Assembly (NCBI GenBank): GCA_017514685.1
Contig: JAFWJN010000017.1
Location: 1-64,000, forward strand
Length of the DNA stretch: 64,000 bases
Direction: 5' to 3'
Source: Clostridia bacterium
GTDB taxonomy: Bacteria; Bacillota; Clostridia; Christensenellales; CAG-138
The notes under the pieces: generated by a model
Seen by the model: only the letters and a program-made list of their open reading frames with translations
Told to the model about the DNA's origin: nothing
The model's database searches: none
In this document: positions 15,207-23,558 of the stretch, one piece after another
Layout: every line of letters starts with the position of its first letter
Numbering within the stretch: position 1 is the first letter of the stretch
Translations under genes and position numbers: made by a program

Positions 15207-17000
15207 ATGATTCGTACGCAAGTATTGATTTGCGGAGGCACCGGGTGCAGTTCTTCGAACAGTATGCTGATCGCTGACCGCATGGAAGAAGAAATCGTCA
15301 AGCAGGGACTTGCCGATGAAGTTAAGGTCGTTCGCACGGGCTGTTTCGGTCTCTGCGCACTCGGCCCTGTCATGATCGTTTATCCGGAAGGAACGTTCTA
15401 CAGCCGTGTGAAACCGGAAGATGTTCCTGAGATCGTGGAAGAGCACTTGCTCAAAGGCCGTGTCGTTGACCGTTTGGTCTATCGTGAGAGCGAAGGCGAT
15501 GAGAAGGTCGAAGTTCCCTCCCTGCAGGAGACGGGATTCTACAAGACCCAGCTGCGTGTCGCATTGCATAACTGCGGCGTGATCAACCCGGAAGATATCG
15601 AAGAGTATATCGCGGTTGACGGATATGCAGCTCTTGGTAAGGTCCTGACCGAAATGACACCGGAGCAGGTCATTCAGGTAATGAAGGACAGCGGACTCCG
15701 CGGCCGTGGCGGCGCAGGTTTCCCGACCGGTCTGAAGTGGGAATTTGCAGCCCGCAATAAGGTTCCTCAGAAGTATGTTGTCTGCAACGCCGACGAAGGC
15801 GACCCCGGCGCGTTCATGGACCGTTCCGTTCTGGAAGGCGATCCGCATGCCGTTCTCGAAGCTATGGCAATTGCAGGTTATGCAATCGGCGCAAACAAGG
15901 GTTATATCTACGTCCGTGCTGAGTACCCGATCGCGGTCAAGAGACTGAACCTCGCTATCAATCAGGCACGTGAATACGGTCTGCTCGGAAATGACATCTT
16001 CGGAAGCGGATTCAATTTCGATATCGAGACGAGACTCGGCGCCGGCGCGTTTGTCTGCGGCGAAGAAACTGCTCTTCTGACTTCCATCGAAGGCAACCGT
16101 GGCGAACCGAGAGCGAAGCCCCCGTTCCCTGCGAACAAGGGTCTGTTCGGTCAGCCGACGATCATCAACAACGTTGAAACTTTGGCAAACATTCCGCAGA
16201 TCATCCTGAAAGGTGCAGACTGGTTCGCTTCCATGGGTACCGAGGATTCCAAGGGCACCAAGGTCTTCGCACTCGGCGGCAAGATCGTCAACACCGGTCT
16301 TGTGGAAATCCCGCTCGGCACCACGCTCCGTGAAATCATCTTTGATATCGGCGGCGGCATTCCGAACGGCAGGAAGTTCAAAGCGGCCCAGACCGGCGGT
16401 CCTTCCGGCGGATGCATTCCCGCGAAGTTCCTGGATACCCCGATCGACTACGGCAATCTGACCAAGATCGGTTCCATGATGGGCTCCGGCGGTCTGATCG
16501 TTATGGACGATACCACCTGTATGGTCGACGTTGCCCGCTTCTTCCTGGACTTCACAGTCGACGAGAGCTGCGGCAAGTGCACGCCGTGCCGTATCGGTAC
16601 GCGCAGACTTCTGGAAATGCTCGATAAGATCACTTCCGGAAACGGAACGCTTGAAGATCTGGACAAGATGGAAGAGCTCTGCTACTACATCAAGAACAAC
16701 GCAATGTGCGCTCTCGGCCAGACCGCACCGAACCCGGTTCTTTCCACACTGAAGCACTTCCGTGAAGAGTATGAAGCACACGTTGTCGAGAAACGCTGCC
16801 CGGCAGGAGTCTGCAAGAAGTTGCTCCGCTATGAGATCCTTCCCGACAAGTGTAAAGGCTGCACCAAGTGCGCACGCAACTGCCCGGTCGGCGCAATTAC
16901 GGGCAAAGTCAAAGAGCCGCATGTGATCGATCAGAGCAAGTGCATCAAGTGCGGTGCATGTATGGACGGCTGCAAGTTCGCGGCTATCATCAAAAAGTAA
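15207..17000 (+). CDS. hndC: NuoF-like flavoprotein subunit of [FeFe] hydrogenase
   Basis: A 597-residue diaphorase subunit that binds FMN, NAD(P)H and several Fe-S clusters. The domains in order are: a thioredoxin-like [2Fe-2S] domain (CGGTGC and TGCFGLC, residues 1-110); the Nqo1 core with the FMN-site GRGGAGFPTGLKW and the NADH-site CNADEGDPGAFMDR; the SLBB region; a [4Fe-4S] motif CGKCTPCRIG; and two C-terminal [4Fe-4S] motifs (CKGCTKCARNCP, CIKCGACMDGCK). This matches HndC/HydB of electron-bifurcating enzymes, where it is the site of NAD(P)H chemistry. The start follows GGGGGGAAA. Confidence 0.96.
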   Translation: MIRTQVLICGGTGCSSSNSMLIADRMEEEIVKQGLADEVKVVRTGCFGLCALGPVMIVYPEGTFYSRVKPEDVPEIVEEHLLKGRVVDRLVYRESEGDEKVEVPSLQETGFYKTQLRVALHNCGVINPEDIEEYIAVDGYAALGKVLTEMTPEQVIQVMKDSGLRGRGGAGFPTGLKWEFAARNKVPQKYVVCNADEGDPGAFMDRSVLEGDPHAVLEAMAIAGYAIGANKGYIYVRAEYPIAVKRLNLAINQAREYGLLGNDIFGSGFNFDIETRLGAGAFVCGEETALLTSIEGNRGEPRAKPPFPANKGLFGQPTIINNVETLANIPQIILKGADWFASMGTEDSKGTKVFALGGKIVNTGLVEIPLGTTLREIIFDIGGGIPNGRKFKAAQTGGPSGGCIPAKFLDTPIDYGNLTKIGSMMGSGGLIVMDDTTCMVDVARFFLDFTVDESCGKCTPCRIGTRRLLEMLDKITSGNGTLEDLDKMEELCYYIKNNAMCALGQTAPNPVLSTLKHFREEYEAHVVEKRCPAGVCKKLLRYEILPDKCKGCTKCARNCPVGAITGKVKEPHVIDQSKCIKCGACMDGCKFAAIIKK

Positions 17001-17012
17001 GGAGGCGCCACG

Positions 17013-18761
17013 ATGGATACTATTAAAATGAAAATCAATGGGCTCGAAGTCGAGGTGCCCGCAAATTCCACCATTCTGGAAGCAGCGCAGATTGCCGGTG
17101 TTCAGATCCCGACGCTCTGCTATATGAAAGATATCAATGCGATTGGCGCATGCCGTATGTGCGTTGTCGAAGTGAAAGGCGCCCGCGCCAATCCCGCAGC
17201 GTGCCTGCAGCTGGTTGCTGAGGGCATGGAAGTTCAGACCAATACTCCGGCGCTGAGAGAATCCCGCAAAAAGACCCTCGAACTGCTCCTTTCGAATCAC
17301 CGTCAGGACTGCCTCGGCTGTGTCAGAAGCGGCAACTGCGAACTGCAGCAGCTTTCTCAGGAATACGGATGCGATCCGAATTACTATGCGCCGCCGACAC
17401 CCGTACAGCCGGATATCGATGATTCCGCAATCCATCTCGTACGTGACAATTCGAAGTGCATCCTGTGCCGTCGCTGCGTTGCAGCCTGCAAATCGAATCA
17501 GCACGTTGCCGTTATCGGTGCAAACGAGCGCGGTTTCAAGACCCATATCGGAAGCGCATTTGATCTCCCGTTGAATACCACGTCCTGTGTCAACTGTGGA
17601 CAGTGCATCGCGGTCTGCCCGACCGGCGCTCTGACCGAGCGTGATGATACCGACAAAGTCTGGAAGGCACTGTCGGATCCGGAGAAGTTTGTCATCGTCG
17701 GTGCAGCACCTTCCGTCCGCGCACAGCTCGGCGAATGCTTCGACATGCCGATCGGAACGAATGTGGAAGGCAAGATGATCGCAGCACTGCGTCGCCTTGG
17801 ATTTGATAAGGTCTTCGATGTGGACCATGCGGCAGATATGACGATTATGGAAGAAGGCACTGAGCTCCTTGGCCGTCTGAAGAACGGCGGAAAGCTCCCG
17901 CTGATCACCAGCTGCAGCCCCGGATGGATCAAGTTCTGCGAACATTACTATCCGGAATTCATTCCGAACCTGTCCTCCTGCAAATCCCCGCAGGGAATGT
18001 TTGGTGCTCTGTGCAAGACTTATTATGCAGAGAAGATGGGAATCGATCCGAAGAACATGGTTGTTGTTTCCATCATGCCGTGTACAGCAAAGAAGTTCGA
18101 AGCATCCCGCCCCGAACTCAGCGAGAACGGTCTGCCGGATATCGACGTATCGCTCACGACGCGTGAACTCTCCCGCATGATCAAGAAAGCGGGCATCAAG
18201 TTCACTCAGCTGCCGGATGAGACATGCGATCCTCTGATGGGTATCGCATCCGGCGCAGGCCATATCTTCGGCGCGACCGGCGGCGTTATGGAAGCTGCTC
18301 TCCGTACCGTATATGAAGTGGTTACCGGAAAGACTCTGGAAAAGGTCGAATTCCATGCGGTCCGCGGCATTGAAGCCATTAAGGAAGCAGAATATGATCT
18401 GAACGGTACCAAAGTCCGTGTTGCGGTCACCAGCGGTCTTGAAAATGCTTCCAAGCTCCTTGACATGATCAAGAGCGGCGAGAAGTCTTATGAGTTCGTG
18501 GAAGTTATGGCATGCCCCGGCGGATGCGTCAACGGCGGCGGTCAGCCGATCCAGCCCGGCTATATCCGGAACTTTGTCGATCTGCGCAAAGAGCGCGCGG
18601 CGGCACTGTACAGCGAGGATGCAGGCATGAAGCTCCGTAAGAGCCATGAGAATCCCGAAGTCAAGCAGATCTATGATGAGTACCTTGGCGAACCGAACAG
18701 CCATAAGGCACACGAGATTCTGCATACGCATTACACAGAGCGTGGATTATACCGCAAATAA
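17013..18761 (+). CDS. hndD: [FeFe] hydrogenase catalytic subunit
   Basis: A 582-residue catalytic subunit, close to HndD (about 585). It has a plant-type [2Fe-2S] domain at residues 1-78 (CYMKDINAIGACRMCVV and a later Cys). Then comes the His-ligated [4Fe-4S] motif HRQDCLGCVRSGNC, two [4Fe-4S] motifs (CILCRRCVAACK, CVNCGQCIAVCP), the H-cluster domain and the small-subunit tail (residues from about 525). The H-cluster loops are TSCSPGW, MPCTAKKFE and MACPGGCVNGGGQP. In L1 the second Cys of the classical TSCCPxW is Ser, a variant I associate with multimeric bifurcating enzymes, so I do not read it as inactivation. The enzyme would produce or consume H2 coupled to NAD(P)H and ferredoxin. GGAGG precedes the ATG. 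Confidence 0.96.
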   Translation: MDTIKMKINGLEVEVPANSTILEAAQIAGVQIPTLCYMKDINAIGACRMCVVEVKGARANPAACLQLVAEGMEVQTNTPALRESRKKTLELLLSNHRQDCLGCVRSGNCELQQLSQEYGCDPNYYAPPTPVQPDIDDSAIHLVRDNSKCILCRRCVAACKSNQHVAVIGANERGFKTHIGSAFDLPLNTTSCVNCGQCIAVCPTGALTERDDTDKVWKALSDPEKFVIVGAAPSVRAQLGECFDMPIGTNVEGKMIAALRRLGFDKVFDVDHAADMTIMEEGTELLGRLKNGGKLPLITSCSPGWIKFCEHYYPEFIPNLSSCKSPQGMFGALCKTYYAEKMGIDPKNMVVVSIMPCTAKKFEASRPELSENGLPDIDVSLTTRELSRMIKKAGIKFTQLPDETCDPLMGIASGAGHIFGATGGVMEAALRTVYEVVTGKTLEKVEFHAVRGIEAIKEAEYDLNGTKVRVAVTSGLENASKLLDMIKSGEKSYEFVEVMACPGGCVNGGGQPIQPGYIRNFVDLRKERAAALYSEDAGMKLRKSHENPEVKQIYDEYLGEPNSHKAHEILHTHYTERGLYRK

Positions 18762-18771
18762 GTTATCCCGT

Positions 18772-18809
18772 ATGAAGCCCGGTCGTCCCTGAAAGCCTCC
18801 GGGCTTCAT
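18772..18809 (+). terminator. Long hairpin after hndD, without a T-run
   Basis: A perfect 11-bp stem (18772-18782 with 18799-18809) has a 16-base loop. GATAAGTACAATA follows, so the T-run of an intrinsic terminator is missing. It may act as a partial terminator or an mRNA-stabilising 3' end ahead of the dehydrogenase gene. Confidence 0.45.
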
Positions 18810-18847
18810 GATAAGTACAATATTATATTTGGAGGAAAAGTCATTAC

Positions 18848-19621
18848 ATGAAAAAGTATTTTGATCTGACCGGACAAGTTGCTGTCGTTACCGGTTGTTC
18901 CACCGGGCTCGGCGTTCAGATGGCAAAAGCTCTTGCGAACCAGGGTGCGAATATCGTCGCGATCGCGCGTCGCCAGAACCTGATTGAAGAAGTCGCAAAA
19001 GAAATCGCTGACACATATGGCGTGGAAACAATGGCGGTTCCCTGTGACATCACCGACACCGACAGAGTCAACGCTGCAGTCGACGAGATACTGGCTCGCT
19101 TTGGCCGTATCGACATTCTGATCAACAACGCAGGCACCGGTGCTGTTGCTCCGGCAGAAGATATTAAGGATCCTCAGTTTGAGAACGAGATGCAGATCGA
19201 CCTCTTCGGTACCTTCCGCGTAGCACGCGCGGTTGCCAAAAAGGCAATGATTCCTGCAAAGTATGGCAGAATCATCAATATCGCTTCCATGTATGGTCTT
19301 GTCGGAAACAAAATCGCAGGTTCCGCTCCATATCATGCGGCAAAGGGTGGTGTTGTCAACCTGACCCGTGCGCTGGCTGCTGAATGGGGAAAATACTGCA
19401 TTACCGTCAACGCAATTTGCCCCGGTTACTTCTACACTCCGCTGACAGAAGCAACGCTGAAGTCCGATTTCTTCCAGCAGAATGCAAAGACGATGATTCC
19501 GGAAGAGAGATATGGTGAAGAAGGCGAACTCGATACCGCTGCGATCTTCCTTGCATCTCCGGCTTCCTCCTATGTGACCGGTGTCAATCTGCCGGTTGAT
19601 GGCGGATATACCGCAATGTAA
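18848..19621 (+). CDS. Short-chain dehydrogenase/reductase (gluconate 5-dehydrogenase-like)
   Basis: A 257-residue classical SDR. The cofactor motif TGCSTGLG is at about residues 15-22, NNAG at about 91-94, the catalytic Ser in NIASMYG, and Tyr/Lys in YHAAK. The C-terminal LASPASSYVTG and LPVDGGY are standard. An N-terminal KYFDLTGQVAVVTG resembles gluconate 5-dehydrogenases and related sugar-acid oxidoreductases, but the substrate is not determined. It follows hndD by 86 bases that hold a hairpin, so it may be co-transcribed in part. A terminator follows. Confidence 0.88.
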   Translation: MKKYFDLTGQVAVVTGCSTGLGVQMAKALANQGANIVAIARRQNLIEEVAKEIADTYGVETMAVPCDITDTDRVNAAVDEILARFGRIDILINNAGTGAVAPAEDIKDPQFENEMQIDLFGTFRVARAVAKKAMIPAKYGRIINIASMYGLVGNKIAGSAPYHAAKGGVVNLTRALAAEWGKYCITVNAICPGYFYTPLTEATLKSDFFQQNAKTMIPEERYGEEGELDTAAIFLASPASSYVTGVNLPVDGGYTAM

Positions 19622-19665
19622 TTTAATCAATCGATTAATATAATTGAATCGAAGAGATTCATATA

Positions 19666-19703
19666 GAATCCACTGCCACAGGGTAGTGGGTTCCGTCTAT
19701 TTT
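19666..19703 (+). terminator. Rho-independent terminator after the SDR gene
   Basis: A 12-bp stem with two wobble pairs (19666-19677 with 19682-19693) and a 4-base loop is followed by CGTCTATTTT. It separates the hydrogenase region from the polysaccharide locus. Confidence 0.75.
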
Positions 19704-19763
19704 GGACAATCTATATCCGTTGTTCGGCTATGATTGGAATTCGCTCTTTTATCACTGGAACGG

Positions 19764-19792
19764 TTGCACAAATCACTTTTTTCGGCTATAAT
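19764..19792 (+). promoter_or_regulatory. Promoter of the polysaccharide locus
   Basis: TTGCAC (19764-19769) and consensus TATAAT (19787-19792) are 17 bases apart. Transcription would begin near 19799, leaving a leader of about 22 bases with AATAGGAG. It is the only strong promoter seen at the head of the 20-kb locus. Confidence 0.8.
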
Positions 19793-19821
19793 GTAAAATA
19801 CTAAAATAGGAGTATTATGTA

Positions 19822-21369
19822 GTGAGCAAAAAAAAGAAAAAACACATCGCTCTATGGGTTGTCCTCGCGATTCTTCTGATCGCTGCTATTATTGCATCTA
19901 TCTTTATTTTTCGAATATTGAAACGACCGGAAACAATGTTTGAAATAACTGCTGAAGTATCAACAGTAGAGCCGAAACAGACTGCTCTTGCTCCGGCTTA
20001 TCCGATTCCGACTAAGAATGACCTTGCTTCTGTATCAGATTCGACTGATAAAAGTTCGGAACTTGTTATTACGGGCATACAGACTCTTGAACCGACTGCG
20101 GAAGCTGCAATAACAGCGGAACCGACACAGAAGCCTGTTTTAAATACTTCCGGAATTTTGAATATAATGCTGATGGGGTTGGATGCCTTTGAAAACGGGG
20201 GAACAACTTCAGGAACAATGCCTCATACAGATGCTAATATGATTATTGCCGTTAATTTCGATAAGAAAACGGTTGATCTGATTTCCATCCCGAGAGATGT
20301 GATTACGACGGCACCGGGATACCAGGGATATTATAAGTTTAATGGTGTATTCAATGTCGGTGGAGGTATGGATAATATCACTGCCGGCCTCGAGGAGACT
20401 TGCAAAGCTGCTGAGATGTGGTTGGGCGGAATGCCTGTTTCATATTATTATGCAGTGGATTTTCAGGCTGTCGTTGATATTGTAGATGCAATAGGTGGAA
20501 TTGATTACGATGTTGACCAGCGGTTTACTGCGTATCAGACAAATAAGCAATACTCCACGGGAAGACATCATCTGGATGGGCATGCTGTCATGGGATATCT
20601 TCGAATCCGAAAAGGCCAGGCGGACGGATTGGATAGTTCCAGAACGGCGCGCCAAAGAAAGATGATGGTAGCGATTTTTAATAAGTTGAAGACCGAAGGA
20701 AAACTGTCCATGATTCCCGGATTGATCAATGCTGTCAACAGCGGAATCTATACAAATACGAATTTGGCACAAACCACTGCTCTGGCAAACTACGCAATCA
20801 ATTTGGACTCCGGAAACATTCGAACGAGATCTTTCTCTGGAGAAGTAAGGATGAGACATGATTGGGCATTCTGCTATATTGATCAGCAAAAAAGAATCGA
20901 TCTGCTGAAAGAAGTTTATGGAATTGATGCAGAGCCAATAGGCGTTGATACCGCCTTATATGAGGATTGGCTTCATATCATAGGATTCCTTGCGAGAAAA
21001 TATTTAGCTCAGACTGAAAAACTTCTGATTCATATTCAGGATCAAAAAGAGAAGGGGAATCCCCTGACGGAAGATCAAATTAGTTTATACGCTGATTGTT
21101 ATACAGCTTACATAGAATTAGATACGGAGTACAAGAAAACCATCAATGCAATTCAAAAGATGGGTGCGGAGAAACATAGTGATAAAGAGGCAAGCCAAAT
21201 TATTGCTGATTCAAAATCCGGATTGGAAAACCTGATGAACCCGGTTAAAGAAACCACAACGAGACTTGCTGAAGCGATTTCATATCAAAACAGATTAAAG
21301 TGGACTGTATATGAACCTGGCTGGTATGCAGACCAGGATATTAATGAAGTAAATGTTGATTTTCGATAA
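19822..21369 (+). CDS. LytR-CpsA-Psr family glycopolymer transferase with a C-terminal extension
   Basis: A 515-residue membrane-anchored LCP protein. These enzymes move undecaprenyl-linked wall polymers or capsule to peptidoglycan. A lysine-rich start (SKKKKKH) is followed by one transmembrane segment (about residues 9-32) and a Thr/Pro/Ala-rich linker to about 110. The LCP domain then holds LMGLDAF, HTDANMIIAVNFDKKTVDLI with SIPRD, YKFNGVFNVGG, and RIRKGQADGLDSSRTARQRK with the catalytic arginines. After about residue 375 comes a helical, charged extension of roughly 140 residues that standard LCP proteins lack. The GTG start at 19822 fits AATAGGAG 9 bases upstream. Confidence 0.9.
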   Translation: MSKKKKKHIALWVVLAILLIAAIIASIFIFRILKRPETMFEITAEVSTVEPKQTALAPAYPIPTKNDLASVSDSTDKSSELVITGIQTLEPTAEAAITAEPTQKPVLNTSGILNIMLMGLDAFENGGTTSGTMPHTDANMIIAVNFDKKTVDLISIPRDVITTAPGYQGYYKFNGVFNVGGGMDNITAGLEETCKAAEMWLGGMPVSYYYAVDFQAVVDIVDAIGGIDYDVDQRFTAYQTNKQYSTGRHHLDGHAVMGYLRIRKGQADGLDSSRTARQRKMMVAIFNKLKTEGKLSMIPGLINAVNSGIYTNTNLAQTTALANYAINLDSGNIRTRSFSGEVRMRHDWAFCYIDQQKRIDLLKEVYGIDAEPIGVDTALYEDWLHIIGFLARKYLAQTEKLLIHIQDQKEKGNPLTEDQISLYADCYTAYIELDTEYKKTINAIQKMGAEKHSDKEASQIIADSKSGLENLMNPVKETTTRLAEAISYQNRLKWTVYEPGWYADQDINEVNVDFR

Positions 21370-21408
21370 ATCAAGTTTGAATAATTAGCTGAAGAGGAAA
21401 ATGAAGAA

Positions 21409-22131
21409 ATGAATGAAAGAAATACATTGGTTCGCCCGGTAAAAGAATCAGACCGTGAAATCGATTTGAAAGAACTGTTTTTACATGTGATTTCATATTG
21501 GTATATTATTGTTGCAGCTATGGTAATAATCGGGCTGATCGTTGGAATCTATTTTATAGCTTTTGTACCAAATGAATATACGGCACAGGCGACCTTGTAT
21601 GTTCGTAATCAAGCAAATGAGCAGTACATCTCATCCTCGGATCTGACCGGGTCCGCTATGCTGACTCAGGATTATAAGGAATTAATCAAGAGTCGGACGG
21701 TAGTCAGCAAGACATGTGAATTGTTGGGAATAAACAGCCTAAAAGGATACGCGGTTACCGTTGCGTCAGTGAGTAACACACGGTTCATTAAAATTTCGGT
21801 TACCGGGTCAAATCCTGAATCAGTGACAAGAATTGCCAACACGATGGCACAAGTTTTTTCTGAGACCGTTCTCTCTATCATGGAAGTAGATAATGTGTCG
21901 ATTGTGGATACTGCGGAAGTACCCAAATCACCGTCTGGACCTGCGAGACTAAGAAATATAGCGATTGCTTCCGCTGCGGCTGGAATTCTGACAATAATCG
22001 TATTGGTAATGATTGATTTGTTCAGTAATTCAATCAAAACGGTAGAAGACATAGAAGAGCAGCTTGGGATACAGGTTCTTGCACAAGTCGCAACTGTTAA
22101 AAATGTAAAAAAGAAAGCATTAGGTAGGTAA
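21409..22131 (+). CDS. cpsC: Capsule chain-length/kinase-activator membrane protein (Wzz, CpsC/YveK type)
   Basis: A 240-residue polysaccharide co-polymerase. Two transmembrane segments flank an extracellular region: the first at about residues 28-52, the second at about 183-205. In between are the usual YTAQATLYV and TVASVSNTRFIKISV. The cytoplasmic tail after the second segment would contact and activate the CpsD kinase encoded next. It sets polymer length together with Wzy. The gene order LCP, cpsC, cpsD, cpsB, cpsE is a common Firmicutes start to such loci. Confidence 0.88.
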   Translation: MNERNTLVRPVKESDREIDLKELFLHVISYWYIIVAAMVIIGLIVGIYFIAFVPNEYTAQATLYVRNQANEQYISSSDLTGSAMLTQDYKELIKSRTVVSKTCELLGINSLKGYAVTVASVSNTRFIKISVTGSNPESVTRIANTMAQVFSETVLSIMEVDNVSIVDTAEVPKSPSGPARLRNIAIASAAAGILTIIVLVMIDLFSNSIKTVEDIEEQLGIQVLAQVATVKNVKKKALGR

Positions 22132-22133
22132 AT

Positions 22134-22826
22134 ATGGCACAGCAACAGGTATCTTTGAATGATAGGGATTTATTGGAGTCGGTAAAAACGCTCAGAACAA
22201 ATATTGATTTTGCCGGAATTGATGAACCAATTAGAAGTATTATTTTGACAAGTGCTGAAAAGGGAGACGGAAAGTCCCTAATTGCCTGCGCGCTTGCAAT
22301 CGCTGAGTCAGCGGCGAAAAAAAGGACATTAATTATAGATAATGATTTCAGAAATCCACAGATAGCAAATCATTTTCATGTGAGAGGAAGATTTAAGCTG
22401 GCTACTGTTTTACAGGCAACAGAAGACAATTTGATGGATTTTTGCCTTGAAACAAAGTATCCGAACCTCTATGTACTAGATCTTGGAAACAGAAGAAGTG
22501 ATTCTGTTGAAGTTCTTTCATCAAGACGTTATGACGCTTTGCTGAAGACTGCAATCAAGAAATTTGATTTTGTTATTGTAGATACTCCGCCATTGGGAAT
22601 GTTTATTGATGCTGCACTGGTAGCACCGAAAACCGATGGTGCAATTATTGTCATCCGCAGCGGTAAAAATGACATCCAGAGTGTAAAGAATACGATCAGT
22701 CAGCTTGAAAAAGCAAATGCCAGAATCCTTGGCGCTGTATTGAATTGCTCCAAAAAGAAACATTCGGATTATTATTACTATTACAGTAAGAAGGAGCACA
22801 GAACAAAGAAAAAAGAAGTTCATTGA
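22134..22826 (+). CDS. cpsD: Tyrosine-protein kinase of capsule synthesis (CpsD/CapB)
   Basis: A 230-residue BY-kinase. The Walker A loop is SAEKGDGKSL, Walker A' LIIDNDFRNP, and Walker B VIVDTPPLG. The C-terminus has the Tyr cluster DYYYYYSKKE that is autophosphorylated in trans. The first residue after the P-loop GKS is Leu where Thr or Ser is usual, a small departure. It starts two bases after cpsC; the pair acts as one split Wzc. Confidence 0.92.
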   Translation: MAQQQVSLNDRDLLESVKTLRTNIDFAGIDEPIRSIILTSAEKGDGKSLIACALAIAESAAKKRTLIIDNDFRNPQIANHFHVRGRFKLATVLQATEDNLMDFCLETKYPNLYVLDLGNRRSDSVEVLSSRRYDALLKTAIKKFDFVIVDTPPLGMFIDAALVAPKTDGAIIVIRSGKNDIQSVKNTISQLEKANARILGAVLNCSKKKHSDYYYYYSKKEHRTKKKEVH

Positions 22827-22842
22827 GTGATAAGTCTCAACT

Positions 22843-23508
22843 ATGATGCACGATATACATAGTCATATTATATACGGCGTTGATGATGGCGCTGAAAATC
22901 TTCAGCAGTCATTGAATATGCTCGATGCAGCTAAAGCAGCTGGAATTGATCGTATTTATGCAACACCACATATGCGATCAAAAGATGCAGATGTCGAGAG
23001 CATTTATGATCATTTCGCTTGCCTTCATCAATATGCTGCTGATCGGAAAATCGATTTAAGGCTTGGATTTGAATACAATATCCAGGCAATCGATAATGAT
23101 AGTTTTGAGAGTGCTAAGGATTATACGCTTGCCGGGACGGATATTCTTCTTTTGGAAATGCCATTTACTCTATGGCCGCCTTTTTGGGAGAATATTATTT
23201 ATCGCTTACAGGGACTGCAGCTAAGGATTATCATTGCTCATCCGGAACGATATGAACCAATACAGAAAAATCCTGGAATAATTAAAATCTTGGCTGATAT
23301 GGGATGTTTCTTCCAGTGCAATGCTTCCTCCGTTGTAAAAGGCTCTTTTAAAAAGAATAAAGTAATCCGGCATCTGTGTAAGGTGGGGAAACTTGATTTT
23401 GTAGCATCGGATGCGCACAGCATTTATGAGTATGAACTATATAAAAAAGCAGTTCAGAAACTCTCTGGAAAACAGAATTATTTAACTATTGAAGATATAA
23501 TTAACTAA
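22843..23508 (+). CDS. cpsB: CpsB/CapC-type tyrosine-protein phosphatase (PHP fold)
   Basis: A 221-residue manganese-dependent phosphatase that dephosphorylates CpsD. The family start HDIHSHIIYGVDDGAEN is complete; further metal-site blocks are TPHM, GFEYN, LLEMPF, IIAHPERYE and ASDAHS. Length is slightly below the usual 240-250. It lies directly after the kinase gene, as in streptococcal loci where it comes before. Two ATG codons (22843, 22846) are possible and neither has a good ribosome site, suggesting coupled translation. Confidence 0.92.
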   Translation: MMHDIHSHIIYGVDDGAENLQQSLNMLDAAKAAGIDRIYATPHMRSKDADVESIYDHFACLHQYAADRKIDLRLGFEYNIQAIDNDSFESAKDYTLAGTDILLLEMPFTLWPPFWENIIYRLQGLQLRIIIAHPERYEPIQKNPGIIKILADMGCFFQCNASSVVKGSFKKNKVIRHLCKVGKLDFVASDAHSIYEYELYKKAVQKLSGKQNYLTIEDIIN

Positions 23509-23558
23509 AATGATCATTTGCTGATATATTATCTCAAATGATTCGGGGAACTGAAAGA

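Noticed and set aside
14826..18731. A 1301-codon open frame on the minus strand across hndB, hndC and hndD
   Set aside because: It lies antisense to three well-conserved genes, has no ribosome site or family resemblance, and its His/Cys/Arg-rich composition is what codon bias of the genes on the other strand produces.
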